This document shows, one piece after another, positions 1 to 6,380 of a stretch of DNA of 6,900 nt. The position numbers and the translations under genes were made by a program. The stretch is from Chlamydiota bacterium (GTDB lineage: Bacteria; Chlamydiota; Chlamydiia; Chlamydiales; SM23-39): assembly GCA_021772195.1 (NCBI GenBank), contig JAJFML010000201.1:1-6900 (forward strand). Direction: 5' to 3'. Below the pieces are notes generated by a model. That model ran no database searches. It was not told the DNA's origin and was given only the letters and a program-made list of their open reading frames with translations. Within the stretch, counting starts at the first letter, position 1. Every line of letters starts with the position of its first letter.

Positions 1-26
1 TGCTCTACCAACTGAGCTATCTGGCC
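1..26 (-). tRNA. tRNA gene, 5' portion only (probably tRNA-Phe), cut by the window edge
   Basis: Read on the minus strand, these bases give a 7-base acceptor arm (GGCCAGA), TA at positions 8-9, and a complete D-arm with stem GCTC/GAGC and loop AGTTGGTA containing the conserved GG pair. The anticodon and everything 3' of it lie outside the window. The 5' half resembles bacterial tRNA-Phe genes, but tRNA-Lys and some others share the same D-arm. The tRNA call is therefore firm and the amino-acid identity is only a guess. A promoter with correct spacing lies directly upstream, so this gene is probably the first of its transcript. Confidence 0.88.
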
Positions 27-43
27 AAAGGCGATAAGCTAAG

Positions 44-72
44 AATATAAAAGGAAGAGCAGTTATTAGCAA
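44..72 (-). promoter_or_regulatory. Sigma-70-type promoter of the tRNA gene
   Basis: On the minus strand a -35 box TTGCTA (72 down to 67) is followed after exactly 17 bases by a -10 box TATATT (49 down to 44). The expected start of transcription is near position 37, giving a leader of about 10 bases before the tRNA 5' end at 26. The boxes match the TTGACA/TATAAT consensus at 4/6 and 5/6 positions. The placement is typical for a stable-RNA gene. Confidence 0.6.
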
Positions 73-108
73 GAAATTTAGAAATTTCTCATTGATTATG
101 ACTATGTG

Positions 109-193
109 GATTTTGACGGGAAGTGGGGTAATATTGAAGAAGGCAAGCCGCAATAGGAAGATCTCTTTAGAAGAACACCTTCCCGTTAAAATC
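109..193. repeat. 15-bp imperfect inverted repeat overlapping the protease stop codon
   Basis: The arm GATTTTGACGGGAAG (109-123) is the reverse complement of CTTCCCGTTAAAATC (179-193) except for one base. A plus-strand RNA would have a G-U pair there and a minus-strand RNA an A-C mismatch. The arms flank 55 bases, which can form a smaller internal hairpin (TATTG at 132-136 with CAATA at 151-155). The right arm covers two bases of the protease stop codon (192-194). On the minus strand the left arm is not followed by a T-run, so it is not a standard intrinsic terminator for the protease. On the plus strand a T6 run follows after seven bases. It may be a non-canonical 3'-end structure or a small palindromic repeat; no target-site duplication is visible. 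Confidence 0.6.
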
Positions 194-2228
194 AGCTGGC
201 TTTTTTGAGCTCGGTTTGTAGAGCTGATGTATTTTGCTCAGATACTCTGCGCGATTTAGCTTCCATATAGATCATATCTTTTAGGACATTAATAGTTTCT
301 GCCATTTGAATATCTTCGATGCCGAAGTTAGCCTGAAGGTCGACTTTTGCAGACGCATCTCCCGCTAGCCTAGCCCTGATTTGATCTTGATTTTTCAAAA
401 AGGCTTGGTAATCTGGGTTTCTCTTGATGCGTTTATGACTATTCTGTTTGAGTTCGGGAAGCATATTACGGTAAGTGCTGACCTTTTTCTGAAGGTGAGG
501 CAGGTAGTTTAGAGTAAACCATGCTTTCATTCTCTCATCCATACCCACAAGACTATCTTTATAGGCAGGATTTACCTTATCAGATGCCAGAGGATACTCA
601 AGAAATTTTTCACCAATATTGAAGGGTGCATATTGAGTTGGCACCACAATATCTGCGATCACACCATTTACCTGTGTTGTTCTACCGGAAACGGTATAAT
701 ATTTTCCCACAGTGACTTTAAAGAAAAGATCAGCACGCGAGTCGGTGACTGTTTGGTATTGAATAGAGCCCTTTCCAAATGTTCTTTCATCACCAACAAC
801 AAGCGCAACACCATAATCTTGAAGAGCTTGAGCTACTATTTCAGCAGCAGAGGCTGACAATTTAGACGTGAGAACAACCATTGGCCCCTTATAAAAGGTT
901 CTAGGATCGATTGTACGAAGATAGTGAACATCTTTTTTCCCATATTTTGAGATCACAATGACGCCGCTCGAGACAAAAAGACCTGCCACTTTTACAGCTT
1001 GGCTCAAAAAGCCCCCTGCATTGTTACGAAGATCTAAAACAAGACCTTTGATCTCTCCATGCTTTCGAAGCTCTTTAATCGCTTTTCGAATATCTTTTTC
1101 ACTATTGATACCATTGCCATTTTCATAGAAGGATTTGTTTGTGATTTTTGCGATAATACCATTCCCGTAGGGCTCATAGCTTGAAGAGATACGATCTCCA
1201 TTCATAACAATCGGGCCACGTGTCAACTTCACCCGAGTAAAATCTTTCTCGGCAGATCCATTTTTAGAGCTGACTCTCTCTAGCCCTAAGACAAGATCGG
1301 GACTCTCTCGTTTTTTCATCAAGTCGAGGACTGTTTCAAAAGGCATACCATTTAAAGAGTTACCATCGATCTCGACTAGCAAATCATTTTGCTTCACCTG
1401 CCCGCTTTTTTCAGCAGGAGAGCCTGGAATAACCTCGGAGATAATAACTCCATCTATACCTTCAGAAAGAACAACTCCAAAACCCTCAAACTGCTTTTCA
1501 AGATTTAGCCTCATCTCGCCTGCTTCCTCCGCACTGAAAAAAGAGGTATGCGCATCTAGGCTCTTTGCAAATGCTTTTAAGATTCTAAGGCTAAAGCGAC
1601 TCTCAATGGTAGAAGAGCTGAGAGTCTCTCCAAGAGAGCTCTGGGCAAGATAGGGATTTTCAAGGCGGGCCATTTTTTTATCCATAAGCTCAAAAACTTT
1701 TCTTCTTCGCTCGAGAGTATGAATGGGAGCCTTTTTTTCCTGATAACTTAAGTATTTAGCCATTTTGTGCTGAAGGCGCCCTATTAGTTCTTTTTTAGTG
1801 CGAGAATAGTTAGAATGCGAGGATAACGCCGGAAAGTTAACATCCGAGCGAGAGACCGTGCCTTGTAAATCAGCCCTTATTTTTCTCGATCGTTCAATTG
1901 AACCTGCAAAAAGCACATCAAGTTGATCAAAGGCTGAGTAATTGCCCGTTTTCATCTCTTCACCTATTGCTTGAGCTTTTGCGTCACTCATCTCTAAATA
2001 TGGCTTCACTTCGCTTTCAAGGAGATAGGATTTATCAGGATCAAAATTCTCGATATAAATTTTAAGAGATCTTTTGACAATGATTGGCTTTAGGCTTTTA
2101 TTATCGATATGGTAGCTGAAAAGTCGATCCATAATTGTTGGAATCTGACTTCTTTTAATCGGCTTGGATATTAGACAGATGGGAATAAATAAAAAAAGCA
2201 GTAGAAGTATTTTTAGATTCTTAGTCAT
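192..2228 (-). CDS. prc: Tail-specific protease (Prc/Tsp, C-terminal processing peptidase, family S41A)
   Basis: This 678-residue exported serine protease should degrade or trim periplasmic proteins that present suitable C-termini. Residues 1-22 form a signal peptide (short basic start, Leu/Ile/Phe core); the Cys at 18 is not in a lipobox. Residues ~30-240 match the Tsp N-terminal domain, ~247-320 are a PDZ domain, and ~330-535 the S41 core, including DLRNNAGG at 399-406. The catalytic set aligns with E. coli Prc: Ser460 in LSASAAEI, Asp471 in QDYG, Lys486 in TFGKG, and Gln490. The C-terminal Prc-type helical region fills ~540-678. Length is close to E. coli Prc and to the chlamydial CT441 protein. 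The ATG at 2228 gives the signal peptide a normal N-terminus and has a GGGGGA ribosome-binding site four bases away. It lies divergent from rpsL, as I recall for tsp in Chlamydia. All key residues are intact and no frameshift is seen. Confidence 0.97.
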   Translation of the reverse strand: MTKNLKILLLLFLFIPICLISKPIKRSQIPTIMDRLFSYHIDNKSLKPIIVKRSLKIYIENFDPDKSYLLESEVKPYLEMSDAKAQAIGEEMKTGNYSAFDQLDVLFAGSIERSRKIRADLQGTVSRSDVNFPALSSHSNYSRTKKELIGRLQHKMAKYLSYQEKKAPIHTLERRRKVFELMDKKMARLENPYLAQSSLGETLSSSTIESRFSLRILKAFAKSLDAHTSFFSAEEAGEMRLNLEKQFEGFGVVLSEGIDGVIISEVIPGSPAEKSGQVKQNDLLVEIDGNSLNGMPFETVLDLMKKRESPDLVLGLERVSSKNGSAEKDFTRVKLTRGPIVMNGDRISSSYEPYGNGIIAKITNKSFYENGNGINSEKDIRKAIKELRKHGEIKGLVLDLRNNAGGFLSQAVKVAGLFVSSGVIVISKYGKKDVHYLRTIDPRTFYKGPMVVLTSKLSASAAEIVAQALQDYGVALVVGDERTFGKGSIQYQTVTDSRADLFFKVTVGKYYTVSGRTTQVNGVIADIVVPTQYAPFNIGEKFLEYPLASDKVNPAYKDSLVGMDERMKAWFTLNYLPHLQKKVSTYRNMLPELKQNSHKRIKRNPDYQAFLKNQDQIRARLAGDASAKVDLQANFGIEDIQMAETINVLKDMIYMEAKSRRVSEQNTSALQTELKKAS

Positions 2229-2231
2229 TTG

Positions 2232-2251
2232 TCCCCCATAAAAGTGGGGGG
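2232..2251 (-). promoter_or_regulatory. Hairpin enclosing the ribosome-binding site of the protease gene
   Basis: In the minus-strand mRNA, CCCCCA (2250-2245) can pair perfectly with UGGGGG (2238-2233) across a six-base loop. The 3' arm is the Shine-Dalgarno-like GGGGGA that ends just before CAA-ATG. A 6-bp stem with five G-C pairs should block ribosome access when formed. The complementarity is seen directly; the regulatory effect is inferred. Confidence 0.55.
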
Positions 2252-2284
2252 AAAGAAACGGAAAAGATCCATTTATTACTACAG

Positions 2285-2299
2285 GCTTAGCGCCTAAGC
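2285..2299. other. Small perfect hairpin in the protease 5' region
   Basis: GCTTAG (2285-2290) and CTAAGC (2294-2299) are perfect inverted repeats around a three-base loop. No T-run follows on either strand, so it does not look like an intrinsic terminator. If the protease promoter is at 2330-2335, this hairpin lies in its 5' untranslated region, about 35 bases upstream of the ribosome-binding-site hairpin. It could stabilise the message or be a protein-binding palindrome. Function unknown. Confidence 0.35.
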
Positions 2300-2329
2300 T
2301 TGGTCTTACCCTTCTTCCCCCTAATTGCG

Positions 2330-2335
2330 ATTATA
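2330..2335 (-). promoter_or_regulatory. Possible -10 box for the protease gene
   Basis: The minus strand reads TATAAT from 2335 to 2330, a perfect -10 match. No good -35 box is present at 16-18 bases; the best is TAGATT at 2359-2354, matching 3 of 6. Transcription would begin near 2323 and leave a leader of roughly 95 bases containing both hairpins described for this gene. Because the surrounding DNA is extremely AT-rich, chance -10 matches are common here. Confidence 0.35.
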
Positions 2336-2428
2336 GAATTAAATAATTAATATAATCTACGTTTATTTAAATTAATAAATTGAAACCGTTAATTATAAGC
2401 ATTATAATAATTAATATTAATTTAACGT
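2335..2428. other. AT-rich divergent intergenic region between prc and rpsL
   Basis: This stretch is almost entirely A and T, with repeated TTAAT/ATTAA words, inside a 380-base gap (2229-2608) that contains no convincing gene. It holds the rpsL promoter and probably the protease promoter, plus several extra TATAAT-like words (for example 2351-2356 on the plus strand). DNA of this type melts and bends easily and often serves as an UP-element or nucleoid-protein binding region. That role is inferred. Confidence 0.5.
2380..2408 (+). promoter_or_regulatory. Strong sigma-70 (chlamydial sigma-66) promoter of the rpsL operon
   Basis: TTGAAA (2380-2385) is followed after exactly 17 bases by a perfect TATAAT (2403-2408). 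The -35 box matches the consensus at 5 of 6 positions and the upstream DNA is A/T-rich like an UP element. Transcription should start around 2415, giving a leader of about 190 bases before rpsL. No other gene start lies between, so this is the natural promoter for the four-gene operon. Confidence 0.75.
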
Positions 2429-2608
2429 AAAAAGAGACGAAAAGGGCTTTTTAGCACCTTCCGAGAAATCTTTTTGCAAATAAATGTCTATTCCATGTAT
2501 ATTTCCAGGCTAAGAAAAGCGTGAAGGCTGTGCTGTCTACAAATATATACAGCAAACCCCTTAGGCTTTTCCTGATGACACTTAAACATTTGCAGGAGAA
2601 GGCAAAAA
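2415..2608 (+). promoter_or_regulatory. Long structured 5' leader of the rpsL operon
   Basis: The leader has no convincing ORF. Its second half can fold: GAAAAGC (2514-2520) pairs with GCTTTTC (2565-2571), and inside it TGCTGT (2531-2536) pairs with ACAGCA (2549-2554). A competing pairing, CTAAG (2510-2514) with CTTAG (2560-2564), cannot coexist with the outer stem, so two alternative folds are possible. The leader ends in an AGGAG ribosome-binding site at 2594-2598, ten bases before the rpsL ATG. Ribosomal-protein leaders are often feedback targets of an encoded protein; whether this one is cannot be told from sequence. I see no match to a riboswitch class I know. Confidence 0.4.
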
Positions 2609-2980
2609 ATGCCGACAATCAATCAGCTCATCCGAACAGGACGAACAGACAAAAAGAAACGCAAGAAATCACCAGCACTCGTAAAATGTCCTCAAAGACG
2701 TGGCGTTTGTCTTCAGGTGAAAACTAAAACTCCTAAAAAGCCGAATTCGGCTCTTAGGAAAGTGGCATGGGTCCGCCTTTCAAACGGGCAGGAAATCATT
2801 GCATACATCCCAGGAGAAGGCCACAACCTCCAAGAGCATAGCATCGTTCTTGTTAGAGGCGGAAGGGTAAAAGATCTCCCAGGTGTACGCTATCATATCG
2901 TACGCGGCGCTCTTGACTGTGCAGCGGTAAAAGACCGCAAACAATCGCGCTCCAAATATGGTGCTAAAGCACCTAAATAA
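2609..2980 (+). CDS. rpsL: 30S ribosomal protein S12
   Basis: S12 sits at the decoding centre of the small subunit and controls accuracy of codon recognition. The 123-residue product covers the whole family length and carries the signature stretches [13 protein letters not shown] (residues 40-52) and [10 protein letters not shown] (69-78), then [13 protein letters not shown]. Lys43 and Lys88, classical sites of streptomycin-resistance changes, are both the sensitive-type lysine. Asp89, the residue methylthiolated by RimO where that enzyme is present, is kept. The residue before GEGHN is Pro rather than the more common Gly, a variant also found in other bacteria. The ATG at 2609 gives the conserved MPTINQLIR start behind an AGGAG site. 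It is the first gene of the operon. Confidence 0.98.
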   Translation: MPTINQLIRTGRTDKKKRKKSPALVKCPQRRGVCLQVKTKTPKKPNSALRKVAWVRLSNGQEIIAYIPGEGHNLQEHSIVLVRGGRVKDLPGVRYHIVRGALDCAAVKDRKQSRSKYGAKAPK

Positions 2981-3010
2981 TTGTAAGATCAACAAAAAGG
3001 TTCACATATT

Positions 3011-3484
3011 ATGTCACGTAGACGTAGAGCAGAAAAACGTAAAATCGATCCAGATCCAAAATACAACAACCTGGTCGTCGCAAAATTTATCAATAAAATT
3101 ATGATGCAAGGCAAGAAAGCCAAAGCTCAAAAAATTGTTTACAATGCGATGGAAAAATTTGCATCTAAACTCAAATCAGACAATCCTCTAGAAGCCTTCG
3201 AGCAAGCTCTTGAAAATGCTAAGCCTTCTCTTGAAGTTAAATCTCGTAGAATCGGCGGAGCTACATATCAAGTGCCTATTGAAATTGCACCTGACAGAAG
3301 AACTTCTCTAGCAATGAGATGGATTATCCAATACTCAAGATCAAAGCCCGGAAGATCGATGGCTGACGCTCTTACTATGGAGCTCGGCGATTGTTTTAAC
3401 AATCAAGGGTCTACAATCAAGAAAAAAGATGACACGCACCGCATGGCTGAAGCCAATAAAGCATTCGCACACTACAAATGGTAA
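3011..3484 (+). CDS. rpsG: 30S ribosomal protein S7
   Basis: S7 nucleates assembly of the 30S head by binding the 3' domain of 16S rRNA and lines the E-site mRNA exit. The 157 residues are full length. They start [10 protein letters not shown], include [10 protein letters not shown] in the RNA-binding beta-hairpin region and [11 protein letters not shown] in the helical part, and end [12 protein letters not shown] as expected. The gene lies 30 bases after rpsL with an AAGG site (2997-3000) ten bases before the ATG. In E. coli S7 represses its own operon by binding the rpsL-rpsG spacer. The spacer here is only 30 bases and shows no obvious strong hairpin, so that exact mechanism is unlikely. 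Confidence 0.98.
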   Translation: MSRRRRAEKRKIDPDPKYNNLVVAKFINKIMMQGKKAKAQKIVYNAMEKFASKLKSDNPLEAFEQALENAKPSLEVKSRRIGGATYQVPIEIAPDRRTSLAMRWIIQYSRSKPGRSMADALTMELGDCFNNQGSTIKKKDDTHRMAEANKAFAHYKW

Positions 3485-3490
3485 TCTAAT

Positions 3491-5581
3491 ATGTCAGAAA
3501 GACCTAAATCCGACGCTCTAAAAAATGTACGCAATATTGGCATCATGGCCCACATCGATGCCGGCAAAACAACGACAACCGAACGAATCCTCTTTTATTC
3601 TGGCAGACTCCACCGTATTGGTGAGGTCCACGAGGGCGCTGCTACCATGGACTTTATGGAGCAAGAAAAAGAGCGCGGAATCACAATTGGCTCTGCCGCT
3701 ACTACCGTTTACTGGAAAGATCACAAAATCAATATTATCGATACTCCAGGCCACGTTGACTTCACCGTGGAAGTAGAGAGATCATTGCGTGTCCTCGATG
3801 GCGCGGTCGCCGTCTTCTGCGCCGTAGCTGGCGTCCAACCCCAATCAGAGACAGTCTGGCGTCAGGCTGACCTATATGGTGTACCCCGCATCGCATTCGT
3901 AAATAAAATGGACCGCACAGGCGCTGACTTCTTCGAAGCTGTCGACTCAATGAAAGATAAATTAGGCGCAAACGCAATCCCAGTTCACTGCCCCATCGGT
4001 GCAGAAGGCGAATTCAAAGGGATGGTCGATCTCATCACAATGAAAGCTTACTACTTCCGAGATGAGACAATGGGCGCCGAATACGCTATTGAGGAGATCC
4101 CTGCTGATCTCAAAGAAAAGTGCGAAGAAATGCGTACTGAACTTCTAGATGAGCTCGCAACGATTGATGATACGAATGAAGAGTTCATGATGAAGGTCTT
4201 AGAAGATCCTGCATCCCTCACAGAAGATGAGATCCATACTGTGATCAGAAAAGGCGTTTGCGAAAACAAATTCAATCCCGTTCTCTGTGGAACCGCTTTC
4301 AAAAACAAAGGGGTTCAACAAATTCTAGATGCTGTCACCCTTTGGATGCCATCTCCTCTAGATCGCGGAACAATTAAAGGTATCAATACAGATACAGATG
4401 CTGAAATGTCTCTTGAGCCCAGTGATGACAGCCCACTTGCCGCACTAGCATTTAAAATTACGACTGATCCCTACGTTGGAAAACTCACATTCATTAGAGT
4501 CTACAGCGGAACGCTCTCAAAGGGCTCTACGCTCATCAACACGACTAAAGACAAGAAGGAAAGAGTCTCTCGCCTTCTGGAAATGCACGCTGACCAAAGA
4601 AAAGATTGCGATAACTTCTACACAGGCGATATCGCAGCTGTTATCGGACTTAAGAATACAACGACTGGCGATACACTTTGCGCAGAAAACTCTCCTCTAC
4701 TTCTCGAGAAGATGGAATTCCCAGAGCCTGTTATTTCAATGGCAATTGAACCTAAATCAAAGCCAGATCGTGAAAAACTATCTGTAGCACTTAGTGCTTT
4801 ATCTGAAGAAGATCCTACATTCCGCGTCAGCTCTGATGAAGAGACCGGCGAGACAATTATTGCTGGAATGGGGGAGCTTCACCTAGAAATTCTAAAAGAT
4901 CGCATGATGCGCGAATTTAAAGTAGAAGCTAATGTCGGAAAACCACAAGTTTCTTACAAAGAGACAATTACAGTCCCCGGTAAGGCAGATACAAAATTCG
5001 TTAAACAAACAGGTGGTCGTGGTCAATATGCTCACGTTGTTGTTGAAGTTACTCCAAACGAGCCTGGTAAAGGAAACGAAGTCGTTAGCAAGATCGTAGG
5101 TGGTGTGATTCCAAGAGAATACATCCCAGCTACTATCAAAGGTATTGAGGAAGGCCTAACTACAGGTATTCTCGCAGGATACAACCTCGTTGACACAAAG
5201 GTCGAAATTGTCTTCGGTTCTTACCATGACGTCGATTCGAACGAGATGGCCTTTAAAATCTGTGCTTCAATGGCACTTAAGGAAGCAGCTGCAAAATGTA
5301 AGCCTGTGATCCTAGAACCAATTATGAAAGTTGTCGTAACAACACCTGAAGATCACATGGGTGATGTTATTGGCGATTTAAACCGAAGAAGGGGCAAAAT
5401 CTTAGGTCAAGAAATGACTAAGAGGGTTGTCATTATTACATCCGAAGTTCCTTTAAGTGAAATGTTCGGATACTCTACCCAACTTAGATCAATAAGCTCA
5501 GGTAGAGCTACTTACGTAATGGAACCAAGCCACTTCGAGCGCGTACCAAATAAAATTCAAGAAGAGATACTTAAAAAATAA
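3491..5581 (+). CDS. fusA: Translation elongation factor G
   Basis: EF-G is the GTPase that moves tRNAs and mRNA through the ribosome and, with RRF, splits ribosomes for recycling. The 696-residue protein has all GTPase motifs: AHIDAGKT (20-27), [11 protein letters not shown] (62-72), DTPGHVD (84-90), NKMD (138-141) and [10 protein letters not shown] near 266. Domain II follows at about 300-400. Domain III contains GMGELHLEI near 460. Domain IV has [11 protein letters not shown] near 505 and the tip loop [11 protein letters not shown] near 577, and domain V completes the protein. It starts only six bases after the rpsG stop, and the bases before the ATG lack a clear Shine-Dalgarno sequence, so translation probably depends on ribosomes finishing rpsG. 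No tuf gene follows, unlike the classical str operon. This looks like the ordinary housekeeping EF-G. Confidence 0.98.
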   Translation: MSERPKSDALKNVRNIGIMAHIDAGKTTTTERILFYSGRLHRIGEVHEGAATMDFMEQEKERGITIGSAATTVYWKDHKINIIDTPGHVDFTVEVERSLRVLDGAVAVFCAVAGVQPQSETVWRQADLYGVPRIAFVNKMDRTGADFFEAVDSMKDKLGANAIPVHCPIGAEGEFKGMVDLITMKAYYFRDETMGAEYAIEEIPADLKEKCEEMRTELLDELATIDDTNEEFMMKVLEDPASLTEDEIHTVIRKGVCENKFNPVLCGTAFKNKGVQQILDAVTLWMPSPLDRGTIKGINTDTDAEMSLEPSDDSPLAALAFKITTDPYVGKLTFIRVYSGTLSKGSTLINTTKDKKERVSRLLEMHADQRKDCDNFYTGDIAAVIGLKNTTTGDTLCAENSPLLLEKMEFPEPVISMAIEPKSKPDREKLSVALSALSEEDPTFRVSSDEETGETIIAGMGELHLEILKDRMMREFKVEANVGKPQVSYKETITVPGKADTKFVKQTGGRGQYAHVVVEVTPNEPGKGNEVVSKIVGGVIPREYIPATIKGIEEGLTTGILAGYNLVDTKVEIVFGSYHDVDSNEMAFKICASMALKEAAAKCKPVILEPIMKVVVTTPEDHMGDVIGDLNRRRGKILGQEMTKRVVIITSEVPLSEMFGYSTQLRSISSGRATYVMEPSHFERVPNKIQEEILKK

Positions 5582-5590
5582 AGGAAACTG

Positions 5591-5929
5591 ATGGCAAAGC
5601 AAGCAAAACAGGCAGCAGCACCTAGACAAAAGATTAGAATCAGGCTCAAAGCATATGATCAACGTATACTTGACAGATCTACTGCTGACATTGTGGAAAC
5701 AGCAAAGCGTACAGGTGCACGTGTTGTAGGTCCCATTCCCCTTCCAACGAAAAAAGAGATCTACACCGTTCTCAGATCTCCGCACGTTAACAGAAAATCA
5801 AGAGAGCAGTTCGAAATTCGTACACATATTCGCATGCTCGATATCTTGAGCCCAACGCTTGACACAATTGACAAGCTAAAGGTTCTACCAGTAGCAGCTG
5901 GTGTCGACATCAAAATTAAAGCCTCGTAG
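5591..5929 (+). CDS. rpsJ: 30S ribosomal protein S10
   Basis: S10 is a head protein of the 30S subunit and, as NusE, also a partner of NusB in transcription antitermination. The 112 residues include the family hallmarks IRIRLKAYD (16-24), [24 protein letters not shown] and [12 protein letters not shown], and end GVDIKIKAS. The N-terminus carries about eight residues more than E. coli S10, rich in Lys, Gln and Ala. The ATG is supported by AAGGA at 5581-5585. It lies nine bases after the fusA stop and closes the operon. In many bacteria rpsJ heads the S10 operon; its attachment behind fusA is what I recall for Chlamydia. Confidence 0.97.
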   Translation: MAKQAKQAAAPRQKIRIRLKAYDQRILDRSTADIVETAKRTGARVVGPIPLPTKKEIYTVLRSPHVNRKSREQFEIRTHIRMLDILSPTLDTIDKLKVLPVAAGVDIKIKAS

Positions 5930-5956
5930 TTTAAATACTGCGAATTTAATTTTTTC

Positions 5957-6001
5957 AAAAAAATAGCCTCTAATTGATTTTTCAATTTGAGGCTTTTTTT
6001 T
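5957..6001. terminator. Bidirectional intrinsic terminator between the rpsJ operon and the lipoprotein gene
   Basis: A 13-bp stem with one T-T mismatch (AGCCTCTAATTGA at 5965-5977, TCAATTTGAGGCT at 5982-5994) closes a TTTT loop. It is followed by eight T residues ending at 6001 and preceded by seven A residues (5957-5963). The T-run ends plus-strand transcripts about 70 bases after rpsJ. The A-run becomes a T-run for minus-strand transcripts arriving from the lipoprotein gene. This suits two operons meeting head-on. Confidence 0.92.
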
Positions 6002-6023
6002 GTGAATTGATAAGAGCCTGCGT

Positions 6024-6380
6024 TTATTCTTCAGGCGATGCTGATTCATCTCCATAAGTTGTTTGAAGATCATAGCTATTTAGATCATAGGGAGGCTGTG
6101 AGCTTTGCTCCACTCTTTTGCTAATCACTGCACCATCTCTCATTACAATGACGTATCTGCGCTCTTGAATCGTGCGGAAACCATTTTTGAGTTTCTCATT
6201 ATATTCATATTCAACAGTCCCATCGTCTTTCTCGGTGATTCTGTCAGGCTTGCCAGCAATCTCAGTCACTTTTGCTTTGGTAGATCCCACAGGAATCTCC
6301 ACATAGGACTCCATCGTTAACATCTTAGATGTTGTACATGCAGCTAAAAGCAGCAGCCCTGGAATTAGTGTTTTTTTCAT
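6024..6380 (-). CDS. Small lipoprotein with a BamE/SmpA-like domain
   Basis: The 118-residue product begins with a lipoprotein signal: MKKT, a hydrophobic core, then the lipobox LAAC with Cys15 as the lipidated residue. The next residue is Thr, not Asp, which by the E. coli rule favours the outer membrane. Residues ~25-95 resemble the BamE/SmpA (OmlA) fold: a VGSTKAKVTEIAGKPD helix and loop like the 'G-MT-xxV-xxxLGxP' motif, then GTVEYEYNE, RRYVIVMRDGAVISK and other beta-strand-like segments. BamE belongs to the beta-barrel outer-membrane assembly machine, but this fold is shared by unrelated small lipoproteins, so that role is inferred only. Its ATG overlaps the upstream stop by four bases (ATGA), indicating translational coupling. 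A GAGGG nine bases upstream lies inside the previous gene's coding sequence. Confidence 0.8.
   Translation of the reverse strand: MKKTLIPGLLLLAACTTSKMLTMESYVEIPVGSTKAKVTEIAGKPDRITEKDDGTVEYEYNEKLKNGFRTIQERRYVIVMRDGAVISKRVEQSSQPPYDLNSYDLQTTYGDESASPEE

Noticed and set aside
73..88. GAAATTT/AAATTTC palindrome just upstream of the tRNA promoter
   Set aside because: A two-base loop and A/T-only core make a stable hairpin unlikely; it may simply be A/T-rich upstream promoter DNA.
633..857. 74-codon plus-strand frame inside the protease gene
   Set aside because: It is fully antisense to the conserved S41 region and resembles no protein.
2429..2452. AAAAAG/CTTTTT inverted repeat in the early rpsL leader
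   Set aside because: The stem is six weak pairs, five of them A-U, with a 12-base loop; expected by chance in such DNA and not a terminator.
2521..2727. 68-codon plus-strand frame starting with GTG in the rpsL leader and running into rpsL
   Set aside because: It overlaps 119 bases of rpsL in another frame, its codons look like out-of-frame S12, and it has no ribosome-binding site.
3518..4308. Three antisense frames and one sense-shifted frame (up to 85 codons) within fusA
   Set aside because: All lie under the highly conserved EF-G GTPase domain, whose own frame explains the base composition.
4476..4787. 103-codon plus-strand frame inside fusA
   Set aside because: It is a shifted frame of EF-G domains II-III with no plausible start site or protein character.
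5498..5785. 95-codon minus-strand frame across the fusA-rpsJ junction
   Set aside because: It is antisense to two certain genes; its Cys-rich content is what antisense S10 produces.
5885..6073. 62-codon minus-strand frame across the terminator and lipoprotein 3' end
   Set aside because: It reads through the intrinsic terminator hairpin and overlaps both neighbours; there is no start signal.
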